From Pseudomonas sp. NC02 (GTDB lineage Bacteria; Pseudomonadota; Gammaproteobacteria; Pseudomonadales; Pseudomonadaceae), in the NCBI RefSeq assembly GCF_002874965.1, contig NZ_CP025624.1, positions 5,456,001-5,520,000 of the forward strand: DNA of 64,000 nucleotides, in the 5' to 3' direction. The translations under genes and the position numbers were made by a program. Below, piece by piece: positions 36,434 to 44,917 of the stretch. The notes beneath the pieces were generated by a model. That model ran no database searches and was not told the origin of the DNA. It saw nothing but the letters and a program-made list of their open reading frames with translations. Position 1 is the first letter of the stretch. Every line of letters begins with the position of its first letter.

Positions 36434-38572
36434 ATGTTCGACACCCTCTCCATTCGCTTGAAAATCGTGCTGTTGTCCGGTCTGTGCCTGCTGGGGGTGA
36501 TTGCCCTTGTTGTGGGCATGAACCTTTACCAGACCAGCCAGAACGATCAACTGATCAGCGATTCAAGCTCGCGAATGCTCACCGACAGTGTGCAGAACCT
36601 GCTGCAGGCCAAGGCCGCCGAGCAAGCGGTGCAACTGCAAAAAACCTTCGGTGAAAGCCTGTTGGTGGTAACGGCCCTGGCCGACCAGATCAAGGACCTG
36701 CGCACTCTGGCCGCCAAGCGCTCGCTGGATGCCGGGGCCTTGCGTGAAGAACTCAACCACAGCCTGAAAACCGCCTTCGACCGCAACACCAAGGTGCTCG
36801 GCATCTGGCTGTCGTTCGAGCCCAACGCCCTCGATGGCAAAGACAGTGAATTCGTCAATGATGCCGCCCGTGTGTCCAACGAAAAAGGCCGCTTTTCCAG
36901 CTACTGGAGCCGCGCCGGCGGTGAAGGCCTGAACACCGTGATGGTCGAGGATGACCTGACCAAGACCACCCTCAACCTCAGCGGCACGCCCTACAACATC
37001 TGGTACACCTGCCCACGAGACACAAAAAACACCTGCCTGCTGGACCCGTATGAAGACACCGTAGCCGGCAAGCCGGTGTTGATGACCACCATTTCCCTGC
37101 CCCTGCTGGTCGACGGCAAAGTGATCGGCGTGGTCGGTGTGGACCTCGCCCTCAATGCCCTGCAAGCGGCGACCGATGCGGCGCAAAAAGAACTGTTCAA
37201 CGGCGCCGGAATTCTCGAAATACTGTCCGGTAACGGCTTGATCGCCGGCTACAGCGGCGAGCCGGCCAAAGTCGGCAAAAACCTGGTGGACACCCTCGGT
37301 GCCGAAGGCAAAGAGATCGTGCAACTGCTGGCCAGCGATACCCGCAAGATCCGCGAGGAAGACGGCACGATTCGCGCCGTGTACCCGGTCAAACCGATTG
37401 CCGACGCCAAATCCTGGGGCGTGGTGATCAAACTGCCCAAACAAGTGCTGCTGGCAGACTCGCTCAAACTCCAGGCGGTGCTCGACAAGGCTCAGGCCAG
37501 TGGCACCGTCAAGGCGTTGCTGGTAGGCGCAGCCGCCGGGCTGCTGGGCCTGTTGCTGATCTGGCTGACCGCCACCGGCGTGACCCGGCCGATCAACAGC
37601 GTGGCCGCCATGCTCAAGGAAATCGCCAGCGGCGACGGCGACCTCACCCAGCGCCTGGCCTACGGTAAAAAAGATGAACTGGGGGAACTGGTGAACTGGT
37701 TCAACCGCTTCCTCGACAAGCTGCAGCCGACCATCGCGCAGATCAAGCAAAGCATCACCGAAGCCCGTGGCACCGCCGACCAGTCCTCGGCAATCGCGCG
37801 CCAGACCAGCGAAGGCATGCAGGTGCAGTTCCGTGAGATCGACCAGGTGGCCACCGCCTCGAATGAAATGAGCGCCACCGCCCACGACGTGGCCAACAGC
37901 GCCTCCAACGCCGCCAGCGCGGCCCGCGGCGCCGACCAGTCAGCCCGCGAAGGCATGCAGATCATTGAACGCAGCACCCGCGACATCACCACCCTGGCCG
38001 AAGAAGTCAGCAAGGCCGTGACCGAAGTCGAAGCCCTGGCGGTGAACAGCGAGCAGATCGGCTCGGTACTGGAAGTGATCCGCAGCATCGCCGAACAGAC
38101 CAACCTGCTGGCCCTGAACGCTGCGATTGAAGCGGCGCGAGCCGGGGAAAGCGGGCGCGGTTTTGCGGTGGTGGCCGACGAGGTGCGCAACCTGGCCAAG
38201 CGTACCCAGGACTCGGTGGAGGAGATTCGCCTGGTGATCGAGCGCATCCAGACTGGCACCCGTGGAGTGGTGGCGACCATGCATTCGAGCCAGACCCAGG
38301 CGCAGAACAACGCCGGGCAGATTCATCAGGCGGTGCAGGCCCTGGGCAAGATCAGCGATGCGGTAACGGTGATCAGCGACATGAGCCTGCAAATCGCCAG
38401 CGCCGCCGAGCAGCAAAGTGCGGTGGCCGAGGAGGTCAACCGCAACGTCTCGGCAATCCGCACAGTGACCGAAACCCTGACCGGCCAGGCCACCGAATCG
38501 GCGGCCATCAGCAGCCAGCTCAATGCCCTGGCCAGCCAGCAGATGAAGCTGATGGATCAGTTTCGGGTTTGA
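36434..38572 (+). CDS. Methyl-accepting chemotaxis protein with dCache sensor
   Basis: The chemoreceptor has 712 residues: transmembrane helix 1 (about 10-30), a periplasmic double-Cache domain (about 32-345), helix 2 (about 352-372), HAMP, and the cytoplasmic signalling hairpin. The hairpin tip reads [20 protein letters not shown] with [20 protein letters not shown]. The distal sensor part has [29 protein letters not shown] and GVVGVDLAL. This resembles the ligand pocket of amine or amino-acid dCache receptors, and the length fits TlpQ-like proteins. The ligand remains inference. No C-terminal CheR-binding pentapeptide is present. Confidence 0.9.
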   Translation: MFDTLSIRLKIVLLSGLCLLGVIALVVGMNLYQTSQNDQLISDSSSRMLTDSVQNLLQAKAAEQAVQLQKTFGESLLVVTALADQIKDLRTLAAKRSLDAGALREELNHSLKTAFDRNTKVLGIWLSFEPNALDGKDSEFVNDAARVSNEKGRFSSYWSRAGGEGLNTVMVEDDLTKTTLNLSGTPYNIWYTCPRDTKNTCLLDPYEDTVAGKPVLMTTISLPLLVDGKVIGVVGVDLALNALQAATDAAQKELFNGAGILEILSGNGLIAGYSGEPAKVGKNLVDTLGAEGKEIVQLLASDTRKIREEDGTIRAVYPVKPIADAKSWGVVIKLPKQVLLADSLKLQAVLDKAQASGTVKALLVGAAAGLLGLLLIWLTATGVTRPINSVAAMLKEIASGDGDLTQRLAYGKKDELGELVNWFNRFLDKLQPTIAQIKQSITEARGTADQSSAIARQTSEGMQVQFREIDQVATASNEMSATAHDVANSASNAASAARGADQSAREGMQIIERSTRDITTLAEEVSKAVTEVEALAVNSEQIGSVLEVIRSIAEQTNLLALNAAIEAARAGESGRGFAVVADEVRNLAKRTQDSVEEIRLVIERIQTGTRGVVATMHSSQTQAQNNAGQIHQAVQALGKISDAVTVISDMSLQIASAAEQQSAVAEEVNRNVSAIRTVTETLTGQATESAAISSQLNALASQQMKLMDQFRV

Positions 38573-38599
38573 CCCGGGCTTGAAGCCAGTAAGCACCAA

Positions 38600-38690
38600 A
38601 TGTGGGAGCGGGCTTGCCCGCGAATACGGTGGATCAGTCGGTACATGTATTGACTGACACACCGCATTCGCGAGCAAGCCCGCTCCCACA
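38600..38690. repeat. REP doublet with one diverged arm
   Basis: The left arm reads GGGCTTGCCCGCGAAT where the right arm and other copies correspond to GGGCTTGCTCGCGAAT. It lies between the convergent chemoreceptor and nitroreductase genes. Confidence 0.85.
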
Positions 38691-38721
38691 CAAGCCCGTC
38701 CACATTTAGAGTCGCGGTGCC

Positions 38722-39285
38722 TTATTGACCCGTCCAGGCCGCCACAAACGGCGCCAGGTCTTCTTTCGGCGCGGTACGCGGCGGGTTTTGTGGGGTGCCC
38801 AGGTAGAGGAAGCCAATCACTTCCTCATCCGCCTTCAGCCCGAGGCCTTTGGCGACATGGGCCGAGTACGACAACTCACCGGTGCGCCACACCGCGCCGA
38901 TCCCCTGGGCGTACGCCGCCAGCAGAATCCCGTGAGCCGCACAGGCCGCCGCCAGCAGCTGCTCGGATTTTGGCACTTTGAAATGTTCTTGCAGGCGGGC
39001 AATCACCACCACCACCAACGGCGCCCGCAGCGGGCCGTTCTGCGCCTTGTCGATCGCGGCCTGGGGCGCGTCGGCGTCCTGCAGGCGGGCGGCTTCGGCC
39101 AGCAGGGTGCCCATGCGCTCACGTGCCGCACCCTCCACCGTCAGGAAGCGCCAAGGGCGCAGTTGGCCGTGGTCGGGCGCGCGCATGGCAGCGGCGAACA
39201 GCAGGTCGCGCTGCTCCTGGGTCGGTGCCGGGTCCAGCAGTCGCGGCACGGAAACACGGTTGAGCAAAGCGTCGAGAGCCTGCAT
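38722..39285 (-). CDS. Nitroreductase family protein (YdjA-like)
   Basis: The 187-residue FMN-dependent nitroreductase-fold protein shows RAPDHGQLRPWRFLTVEG (FMN-phosphate region) and the downstream LLAAYAQGIGAVWRTG and IGFLYLGTP segments. It resembles E. coli YdjA, a minimal, dimeric member that reduces nitro compounds or quinones poorly. The physiological substrate is unknown. GGAGG lies 6 bases before the ATG at 39285. It is divergent from the di-heme oxidoreductase operon, with which it shares the 139-base upstream region. Confidence 0.87.
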   Translation of the reverse strand: MQALDALLNRVSVPRLLDPAPTQEQRDLLFAAAMRAPDHGQLRPWRFLTVEGAARERMGTLLAEAARLQDADAPQAAIDKAQNGPLRAPLVVVVIARLQEHFKVPKSEQLLAAACAAHGILLAAYAQGIGAVWRTGELSYSAHVAKGLGLKADEEVIGFLYLGTPQNPPRTAPKEDLAPFVAAWTGQ

Positions 39286-39347
39286 TGGCCACCTCCAGAG
39301 AAAAATGTGCGGTCATTCTAGCGGGAATGAATCGGATACCACCAAAC

Positions 39348-39366
39348 GATAATTGCTCTTATTCAA
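39348..39366. promoter_or_regulatory. Weak Fur-like site before the di-heme/imelysin operon
   Basis: GATAATTGCTCTTATTCAA has the outer bases of a Fur box (GATAAT...ATT) but a poor centre. The downstream genes belong to families often controlled by iron. Confidence 0.25.
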
Positions 39367-39424
39367 TCCGCCCTGCCCTGTTAGACTTTGCGGCCTTATT
39401 TTCAGCCTACGTTCAGGAAGACTG

Positions 39425-40852
39425 ATGTCCCGTTCGCCCCTTCGCCTGTCTGCACTGTTGATGGCCTTGAGCCTGAGTGCCTGCGATGACGCCCCGCGAT
39501 TCACCAAGGCCGAGCCTGGTGAAGCGCGTGCCGGTGGCGCGACCACGGTGAGGAAGACCGACCAGAACGCCTTCTCCCTGCCCTCGGCCAACCTGTCGCC
39601 CACCCGGCGCCTGGACTTCAGCGTCGGCAACAGTTTCTTTCGCAGCCCCTGGGTGATTGCCCCGTCCACCACCACTGCCCGCGACGGGCTGGGCCCGCTG
39701 TTCAATACCAATGCCTGCCAGAACTGCCATATCAAGGATGGCCGTGGGCATCCGCCATTGCCCGATGCGCCCAACGCGGTGTCGATGCTGGTACGCCTGT
39801 CGATTCCCGATGCACCGCCCTATGCGAAGGTCATCGAGCAACTGGGTGTAGTCCCCGAACCGGTCTACGGTGGGCAATTGCAGGACATGGCCGTGCCCGG
39901 CGTCGCCCCGGAGGGCAAGGTGCGGGTCGACTACACGCCGGTCAACGTCCGCTTCAAGGACGGCACCGTGGTCGAATTGCGCAAGCCGGCCCTGCAAATC
40001 ACCCAGCTCGGTTATGGGCCGATGCACCCCGACACGCGCTTCTCGGCGCGAGTTGCACCGCCGATGATCGGCCTGGGGCTGCTCGAAGCGATCCCCGACG
40101 CCGACATCCTGCGCAACACCGACCCGAAAACCGCCGACAAGGACGCCATTGTCGGGCGGGCGAATTGGGTCTGGGACGACGCGCAACACAAGACCGTACT
40201 CGGTCGATTTGGCTGGAAAGCCGGGCAACCGAACCTCAATCAACAAAATGTTCACGCGTTCTCTGGTGATATGGGCCTGACCACCTCCCTGAGACCGTTC
40301 GATGACTGCACCGATGCACAAGTGGCCTGCAAACAGGCGCCCAACGGCAATGGCCCGGATGGCGAGCCTGAGGTCAGCGACAACATCCTGCGCCTGGTGC
40401 TGTTCTACACCCGCAACCTGGCCGTCCCCGCCCGCCGCGACGTCAACGCACCGCAAGTGCTGGCCGGGAAAAACCTGTTCTACCAGGCCGGTTGCCAGGG
40501 CTGCCACACCCCGCAATTCACCACGGCGCCCACCGCCGCCGAACCTGAATTGGCTAACCAGGTGATTCGCCCCTACAGCGACTTGCTGCTGCACGACATG
40601 GGCGACGGCCTCGCCGACAACCGCAGCGAATTCAAAGCCAGTGGCCGCGACTGGCGCACGCCGCCGTTGTGGGGCATTGGCCTGACGCAAGCCGTCAGTG
40701 GCCACACCCAGTTCTTGCATGACGGCCGCGCCCGCAACCTGATGGAGGCCGTGCTGTGGCACGGCGGTGAAGCCCAGGCGGCGCAGCAGCATGTGTTGTC
40801 GTTCAATGCCGAGCAGCGCGCCGCGTTGCTGGCATTTCTGAATTCTTTATAA
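39425..40852 (+). CDS. Di-heme oxidoreductase (DUF1111/DHOR) lipoprotein
   Basis: This 475-residue protein starts with a lipoprotein signal ending LSLSAC (Cys20), so it should be exported and lipid-anchored. It carries two c-type heme motifs, CQNCH in ACQNCHIKDGRGHPP and CQGCH in GCQGCHTPQFTT. The flanking sequence matches the putative di-heme peroxidase/thiol oxidoreductase family. It would perform periplasmic electron transfer. Together with the following imelysin and DUF1513 genes it forms a set I recall as PA4370-PA4373-like in P. aeruginosa, where iron control is reported. CAGGAAG precedes the ATG at 39425. Confidence 0.85.
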   Translation: MSRSPLRLSALLMALSLSACDDAPRFTKAEPGEARAGGATTVRKTDQNAFSLPSANLSPTRRLDFSVGNSFFRSPWVIAPSTTTARDGLGPLFNTNACQNCHIKDGRGHPPLPDAPNAVSMLVRLSIPDAPPYAKVIEQLGVVPEPVYGGQLQDMAVPGVAPEGKVRVDYTPVNVRFKDGTVVELRKPALQITQLGYGPMHPDTRFSARVAPPMIGLGLLEAIPDADILRNTDPKTADKDAIVGRANWVWDDAQHKTVLGRFGWKAGQPNLNQQNVHAFSGDMGLTTSLRPFDDCTDAQVACKQAPNGNGPDGEPEVSDNILRLVLFYTRNLAVPARRDVNAPQVLAGKNLFYQAGCQGCHTPQFTTAPTAAEPELANQVIRPYSDLLLHDMGDGLADNRSEFKASGRDWRTPPLWGIGLTQAVSGHTQFLHDGRARNLMEAVLWHGGEAQAAQQHVLSFNAEQRAALLAFLNSL

Positions 40853-40883
40853 GCTTTGTCCTAATTACAGAAGGGAGCTCGAC

Positions 40884-41948
40884 ATGTTCCGTCCGAAGTT
40901 GTTGTTCACCAGCCTGGCCGCCCTCGCCCTCGGTGCGTGCTCGCCCCAGGATCCGCAAGCGGTGACCTCGGCGGCCATCGCCAAGCAAGTGATCCTGCCG
41001 ACCTACAGCCGCTGGGTTGAAGCCGACCGCCAACTGGCCGTCAGCGCCCTGGCCTACTGCCAGGGCAAGGAAAGCCTGGAGACCGCCCGCGCCGACTTCC
41101 TGCACGCGCAAAAGGCCTGGGCCGAGTTGCAACCGCTGCTGATCGGCCCGCTGGCCGAGGGCAACCGCTCGTGGCAGGTGCAGTTCTGGCCGGACAAGAA
41201 AAACCTGGTGGGTCGTCAAGTCGAGCAACTGGTGACCGCCCAACCACAGATCGACGCCGCCACCCTGGCCAAATCCAGCGTCGTGGTGCAGGGCCTGTCG
41301 GCCTACGAATACATCCTCTACGACGCCAAGACCGATCTGGCGGACGAGACGCAAAAAGCCCGCTACTGCCCGTTGCTGGTAGCCATCGGCGAGCGCCAGA
41401 AACTGCTGGCCGAAGAGATCCTGTCGAGCTGGAACAGCACCGACGGCATGCTGGCGCAGATGACCAAGTTTCCTAACCAGCGCTACGCCGATTCCCACGA
41501 AGCCATCGCCGACCTGCTGCGGGTTCAAGTGACTGCGCTGGACACCCTGAAGAAAAAACTCGGCACCCCGATGGGCCGCCAGACCAAGGGCATCCCGCAA
41601 CCGTTCCAGGCCGATGCGTGGCGCAGCCAGTCGTCCCTGCAAAGCCTGGAAGCCAGCCTGGCTGCCGCCCAGACCGTCTGGGTCGGCGTCGACAACAAAG
41701 GCCTGCGCGGCTTGTTGCCTGCCGATCAAAAGCCATTGGCTGACAAGATCGACGCCGCGTATGCCGCCTCCCTGAAACTCTTCGCCAGCAACCAGCGTAC
41801 GCTGAATGAAATGCTGGCCGACGATGCCGGGCGCCAGCAGCTCAACGATATCTACGACAGCCTCAACGTGGTCCACCGCCTGCACGAAGGCGAGCTGGCC
41901 AAGGCGCTGGGCATCCAACTGGGCTTTAACGCCAACGACGGTGACTGA
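40884..41948 (+). CDS. Imelysin (M75/EfeO-like) lipoprotein
   Basis: This 354-residue lipoprotein (signal ends ALGAC, Cys19) belongs to the imelysin family, whose better-known members bind ferrous iron (EfeO) or were called insulin-cleaving metalloproteases (IcmP). YSRWVEADRQLAVSALAYCQ and AQKAWAELQPLLIGPL are typical. At the position of the GxHxxE motif the sequence reads GLSAYE (137-142), so the His is replaced by Ser. Metal binding at that site is therefore doubtful. The gene lies 31 bases after the di-heme gene, with AGAAGGGAG upstream, and its stop overlaps the next start. Confidence 0.83.
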   Translation: MFRPKLLFTSLAALALGACSPQDPQAVTSAAIAKQVILPTYSRWVEADRQLAVSALAYCQGKESLETARADFLHAQKAWAELQPLLIGPLAEGNRSWQVQFWPDKKNLVGRQVEQLVTAQPQIDAATLAKSSVVVQGLSAYEYILYDAKTDLADETQKARYCPLLVAIGERQKLLAEEILSSWNSTDGMLAQMTKFPNQRYADSHEAIADLLRVQVTALDTLKKKLGTPMGRQTKGIPQPFQADAWRSQSSLQSLEASLAAAQTVWVGVDNKGLRGLLPADQKPLADKIDAAYAASLKLFASNQRTLNEMLADDAGRQQLNDIYDSLNVVHRLHEGELAKALGIQLGFNANDGD

Positions 41949-43048
41949 TGATGCTCAGGCGACAGGCTTTGGCCCTCGGCAGCGTGCTGCTCAGTGCGAT
42001 CACTTTGGGCGGCTGGACGCTGTTCAAGCAGAAGGGCAAAAGCCCGCTGCTGCTCTCGGCGCGGGATGACAGTGATGGCAGGCACTACGCCGTCGGCTTT
42101 CGCCTGGACGGCAAGCAGGTATTTGCCACCGAGGTCGGCCAGCGCTGCCACGACATCATCAACCACCCGACGCTGCCGATTGCGCTGTTTGTCGCCCGCC
42201 GGCCCGGCACCGAGAGTTACCTGATCGACCTGCGGGACGGGGCGCTGTTGCAAACCATCACCTCCAAGGCCAATCGCCACTTTTACGGGCATGCGGTGGT
42301 GCACAAGGATGGCGAGTGGTTGTATGCCACAGAGAACGACACGTCTGACCCGGGTCGCGGTTTGCTGGGTGTGTACCGGTTCGAGGGTGAGCGGCTGGTG
42401 CACACCGGGGAGATTTCCACCCATGGGATTGGGCCGCACCAGGTGTCGTGGATGCCTGATGGCGAGACGCTGGTGGTGGCTAACGGCGGGATTCGCACTG
42501 AGGCTGAGAGCCGGGTGGAGATGAACCTGAATGCCATGGAGCCGAGCCTGGTCCTGATGAAGCGCGACGGGACGCTGTTGAGCAAGGAGACCCTGGGCCA
42601 GCAGATGAACAGTGTGCGGCATATGGGGATTGCCAGCGACGGGACGATCCTCGCGGGGCAGCAGTTCATGGGTGCGTCACATGAGCGTTCGGAGTTGCTG
42701 GCGATCAAGCGGCCGGGGCAGGCGTTTATGGCGTTTCCGGTGGCGGATGAGCAGTTGCAGGCCATGGGGCACTACACGGCCAGTGTGGCGGTGCACAGCG
42801 AGTTGCGGCTGGTGGCGTTGACGGCGCCACGGGGGAATCGATTCTTTATCTGGAACATGGACAGCGCGCAGTTGCTGCTGGACGGGCCGTTGCCGGATTG
42901 TGCCGGGGTGGGTGCGGTGGCTGATGGGTTTGTGGTGACTTCCGGGCAGGGGCGTTGCCGGTTTTATGATTGCCGGCAGGTGCCGTTGGTGGGCAAGCCG
43001 CTGGAGTTGCCGGCGGGGCTTTGGGATAACCATCTGCATCTGGTTTGA
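41948..43048 (+). CDS. DUF1513 periplasmic beta-propeller-like protein
   Basis: This 366-residue protein is a DUF1513 member. The N-terminus MMLRRQALALGSVLLSAITL has a twin-arginine pair followed by a hydrophobic stretch, suggesting Tat export. Repeated strands with HYAVGFRLDG, FYGHAVVHKDGEWLYATEND, GPHQVSWMPDGETLVVANGG and MGIASDGTILAGQQF look like propeller blades. No catalytic residues are recognised. The start overlaps the imelysin stop (TGATG), so translation is coupled. The role is presumably with the imelysin and di-heme protein in periplasmic iron handling. Confidence 0.8.
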   Translation: MMLRRQALALGSVLLSAITLGGWTLFKQKGKSPLLLSARDDSDGRHYAVGFRLDGKQVFATEVGQRCHDIINHPTLPIALFVARRPGTESYLIDLRDGALLQTITSKANRHFYGHAVVHKDGEWLYATENDTSDPGRGLLGVYRFEGERLVHTGEISTHGIGPHQVSWMPDGETLVVANGGIRTEAESRVEMNLNAMEPSLVLMKRDGTLLSKETLGQQMNSVRHMGIASDGTILAGQQFMGASHERSELLAIKRPGQAFMAFPVADEQLQAMGHYTASVAVHSELRLVALTAPRGNRFFIWNMDSAQLLLDGPLPDCAGVGAVADGFVVTSGQGRCRFYDCRQVPLVGKPLELPAGLWDNHLHLV

Positions 43049-43067
43049 TTGGGGGGCTGATTGGGGG

Positions 43068-43873
43068 CATATCCGTTGCTGCGGTAACGGCCACTTATGG
43101 TTCCGCTCTTACAGCGGGTCACTTTTGGAAAAGAGCCCCAAAAGTAACCAAAAGGGCTCTTGCCCCACCACTCGGCACCTCGCCTAGGCTCGGTGTGCCC
43201 TCACTCCGGCTTTGGACCGTGGGCCGCCGTCATGGGCCATCCTTGGCCCAGGACGGCTAACCCGGCGTCCTGCCGGGTTACCCACGCTCCAAAGCCTGCG
43301 TTCGGCCAGCGTGGTTTAACGGGGCGCCTAAGATCAAGATCAAAAGCAAAAGCACAGCGGCCTCCCGGCCGGCTTGAGTGTTGAAGAGCACAATCAAAAG
43401 CTAAAGCGTGCACGGTCCATTGTAGGAGCTGGCTTGCCTGCGATGGCATCAACTGGGTGTACCTGATGCACCGAGGTGTCTGCATCGCAGGCAAGCCAGC
43501 TCCCACAGAAAAGCAGATCTGCATTCGCTCTGGCTTTTGATCTGGCTGTTAAACACTCAAGCCGGCCGGTAGGCCGCTGTGCTCTGCTTTTGATCTGCTT
43601 TTGATTTTGATCTGCGGGCCCCGTCAACCACGATGGCCGCAAGCAGGCACGGTGGAGCGGGTAAATCGGCAAGGATGCCGATTTAGCCGCGCCGGGCCAT
43701 GGATGGCCCGTCGCGGCGGCCCGCGGAGCCGTGCCGGAGTGCGGGCATGCCGAGCCTAGGCGAGGCACCGAGTGGTGGGGCAAAGACCTTTTGGTTACTT
43801 TTGGGGCGTTTGCCAAAAGTGACCCGCTGTAAGAGCGGAACCATAAGCCGCCGTTACCGCAGCAACGGATATG
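43068..43873. repeat. 806-base imperfect palindrome with REP core, no gene
   Basis: The gap 43049-43966 holds no supportable gene. From CATATCCGTTGCTGCGGTAA at 43068 to its complement ending at 43873 the two halves are imperfect inverted copies. Matching landmarks in the arms include TTATGGTTCCGCTCTTACAG, CCAAAAGTAACCAAAAG, CCCCACCACTCGG, CTCGCCTAGGCTCGG, CACAGCGGCCT and CCGGCCGGCTTGAGTGTT. The arms differ by scattered substitutions and small indels, and a REP-type pair sits at the centre. ORFs across it (for example 43394-43918 reverse) are by-products of the palindrome. I infer a dispersed, non-coding repeat of the genus; its mobility is unknown. Confidence 0.85.
43423..43508. repeat. REP doublet (GGAGCTGGCTTGCCTGCGAT type) at palindrome centre
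   Basis: GGAGCTGGCTTGCCTGCGAT at 43425 and its complement at 43483-43503 form the innermost arms. A copy of the same variant lies at 61860-61947. Confidence 0.85.
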
Positions 43874-43881
43874 TACTCGAT

Positions 43882-43901
43882 CAACCAACCAACCAACCAA
43901 C
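43882..43901 (+). repeat. Tandem CAAC repeat, five units
   Basis: Five uninterrupted CAAC units lie between the palindrome and the long hairpin. Such tetranucleotide tracts can vary in copy number, but no reading frame depends on this one. Confidence 0.8.
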
Positions 43902-43910
43902 CCAAAACCC

Positions 43911-43958
43911 AAGCCCAAATAAAAGGCCTCGAACTAGCGAGGCCTTTTATTTGGGCTT
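43911..43958. terminator. Perfect 21-bp hairpin, bidirectional terminator
   Basis: AAGCCCAAATAAAAGGCCTC plus one more base pairs perfectly with the inverse at 43938-43958 around AACTAG. The inner GGCCTCG/CGAGGCC core with flanking TTTTATTT gives a terminator in both orientations. It sits just downstream of the converging small gene at 43967. Confidence 0.85.
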
Positions 43959-43966
43959 CAATCTCT

Positions 43967-44197
43967 TCAACTCTGTGGCCTCATCCCTTGGGACATCCCA
44001 AACATGAACAACAACAACTCATGATCAGGCTTGGCCGCGACACCGACCTTGGCGATCCGCGGCATCGGGCATTGCTGCCCGACACCCTGCACCGCACTGA
44101 GAACTTGTGTCCGGGGCTGCTCCCAGGCAGCCAGGGCCAGGGCAGCTATGCCCAACGCCCCCAACAGAAACAAACCTCGTGCAATTTCTAGCTTCAT
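43967..44197 (-). CDS. Small membrane-anchored or exported protein in the ColRS cluster
   Basis: This is a 76-residue protein starting MKLEIARGLFLLGALGIAAL, with one N-terminal hydrophobic segment (signal or anchor) and a mature part containing QQCPMPRIAKVGVAAKPDHE. I do not recognise a family. The start at 44197 shares its A with the stop of the kinase gene (TAATG), indicating translational coupling. The frame upstream to 44275 lies inside the kinase gene and was rejected. A gene of similar size follows the kinase in other pseudomonads as I recall (PA4377 region), supporting that it is real. Confidence 0.65.
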   Translation of the reverse strand: MKLEIARGLFLLGALGIAALALAAWEQPRTQVLSAVQGVGQQCPMPRIAKVGVAAKPDHELLLFMFGMSQGMRPQS

Positions 44198-44913
44198 TAC
44201 GTTAAACCCTTGATAGCGCTGCCAAACGCCGTCTCGTAAAAGTAGCTCAGTTTTTGCCAGTCCGTAGCATTCCACGACGAATGGCGGCGCAACTGCAACA
44301 TGTCATGCCGGGCCGCCCGCAAAGCGGTCAAGCGCTGCCGGCACTTCTCGAAATCCAGCAACGCCACCTCAACCTTCGCCGCGTCACCCTCACCCGTCAC
44401 TCGCACAAAGATATGCTTGATATACAGGCAACCATGCTGCCAACGCCCCTTGTGCATCCGCGCCAACGTACCCGCGAGTTCCTTGAGCAAACGCTCATGC
44501 ACCAACTCGCCATACTGCTCACGACCACCCGCGGCGTACCAGTTTTCGATCTCGTCGAAACCGTCCAGCGACGCCGTCACCAACAACGCCTTCCATTGGT
44601 GCTCAGGATCGCGACGGGCCTCGCAGAACACCAACTCCGGCACGCGTACATCCAGCAAGCGCAGGCCCTTCAGGGCGTCACGCTCACGCAACACAGTGGG
44701 GCGCCCAAACGGATGGAGCCAACTACGGTAGATATGACCGGTCTGGCGCTTGCTGTAGAGCAAACGCCCATGGGTGCCCGTTACCCGTTGCACACCACTT
44801 TCACCGCCACGACGACGATTGGGCTCTTCGACCCACTCGCCCTGCTGGCGCCAGAAATAATCAAATCGCTCTTCGGGAGCTACTTCACTACCTGGTAAAC
44901 ACTCGACAGCCAT
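44197..44913 (-). CDS. inaA: InaA-type lipopolysaccharide kinase family protein
   Basis: This 238-residue protein belongs to the LPS core heptose kinase-like (RfaP/WaaP, InaA) family. A kinase-fold C-lobe is seen at WQHGCLYIKHIFV and LLDFEKCRQ (the latter in the place of DFG). At the catalytic loop, where WaaP has HRDCY, this protein reads HGCLY (160-164), so the usual Asp is missing. Activity could be altered, or it may be a pseudokinase. ATG 44913 was chosen; the upstream frame to 45093 runs inside the methyltransferase gene. It follows that gene by 4 bases and is presumably part of the ColR-controlled operon. Confidence 0.78.
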   Translation of the reverse strand: MAVECLPGSEVAPEERFDYFWRQQGEWVEEPNRRRGGESGVQRVTGTHGRLLYSKRQTGHIYRSWLHPFGRPTVLRERDALKGLRLLDVRVPELVFCEARRDPEHQWKALLVTASLDGFDEIENWYAAGGREQYGELVHERLLKELAGTLARMHKGRWQHGCLYIKHIFVRVTGEGDAAKVEVALLDFEKCRQRLTALRAARHDMLQLRRHSSWNATDWQKLSYFYETAFGSAIKGLT

Positions 44914-44917
44914 CCTG

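Noticed and set aside
43394..43918. 174-residue reverse-strand frame in the palindrome
   Set aside because: It crosses both arms of the repeat and the REP core; the translation repeats motifs of the palindrome and resembles no protein.
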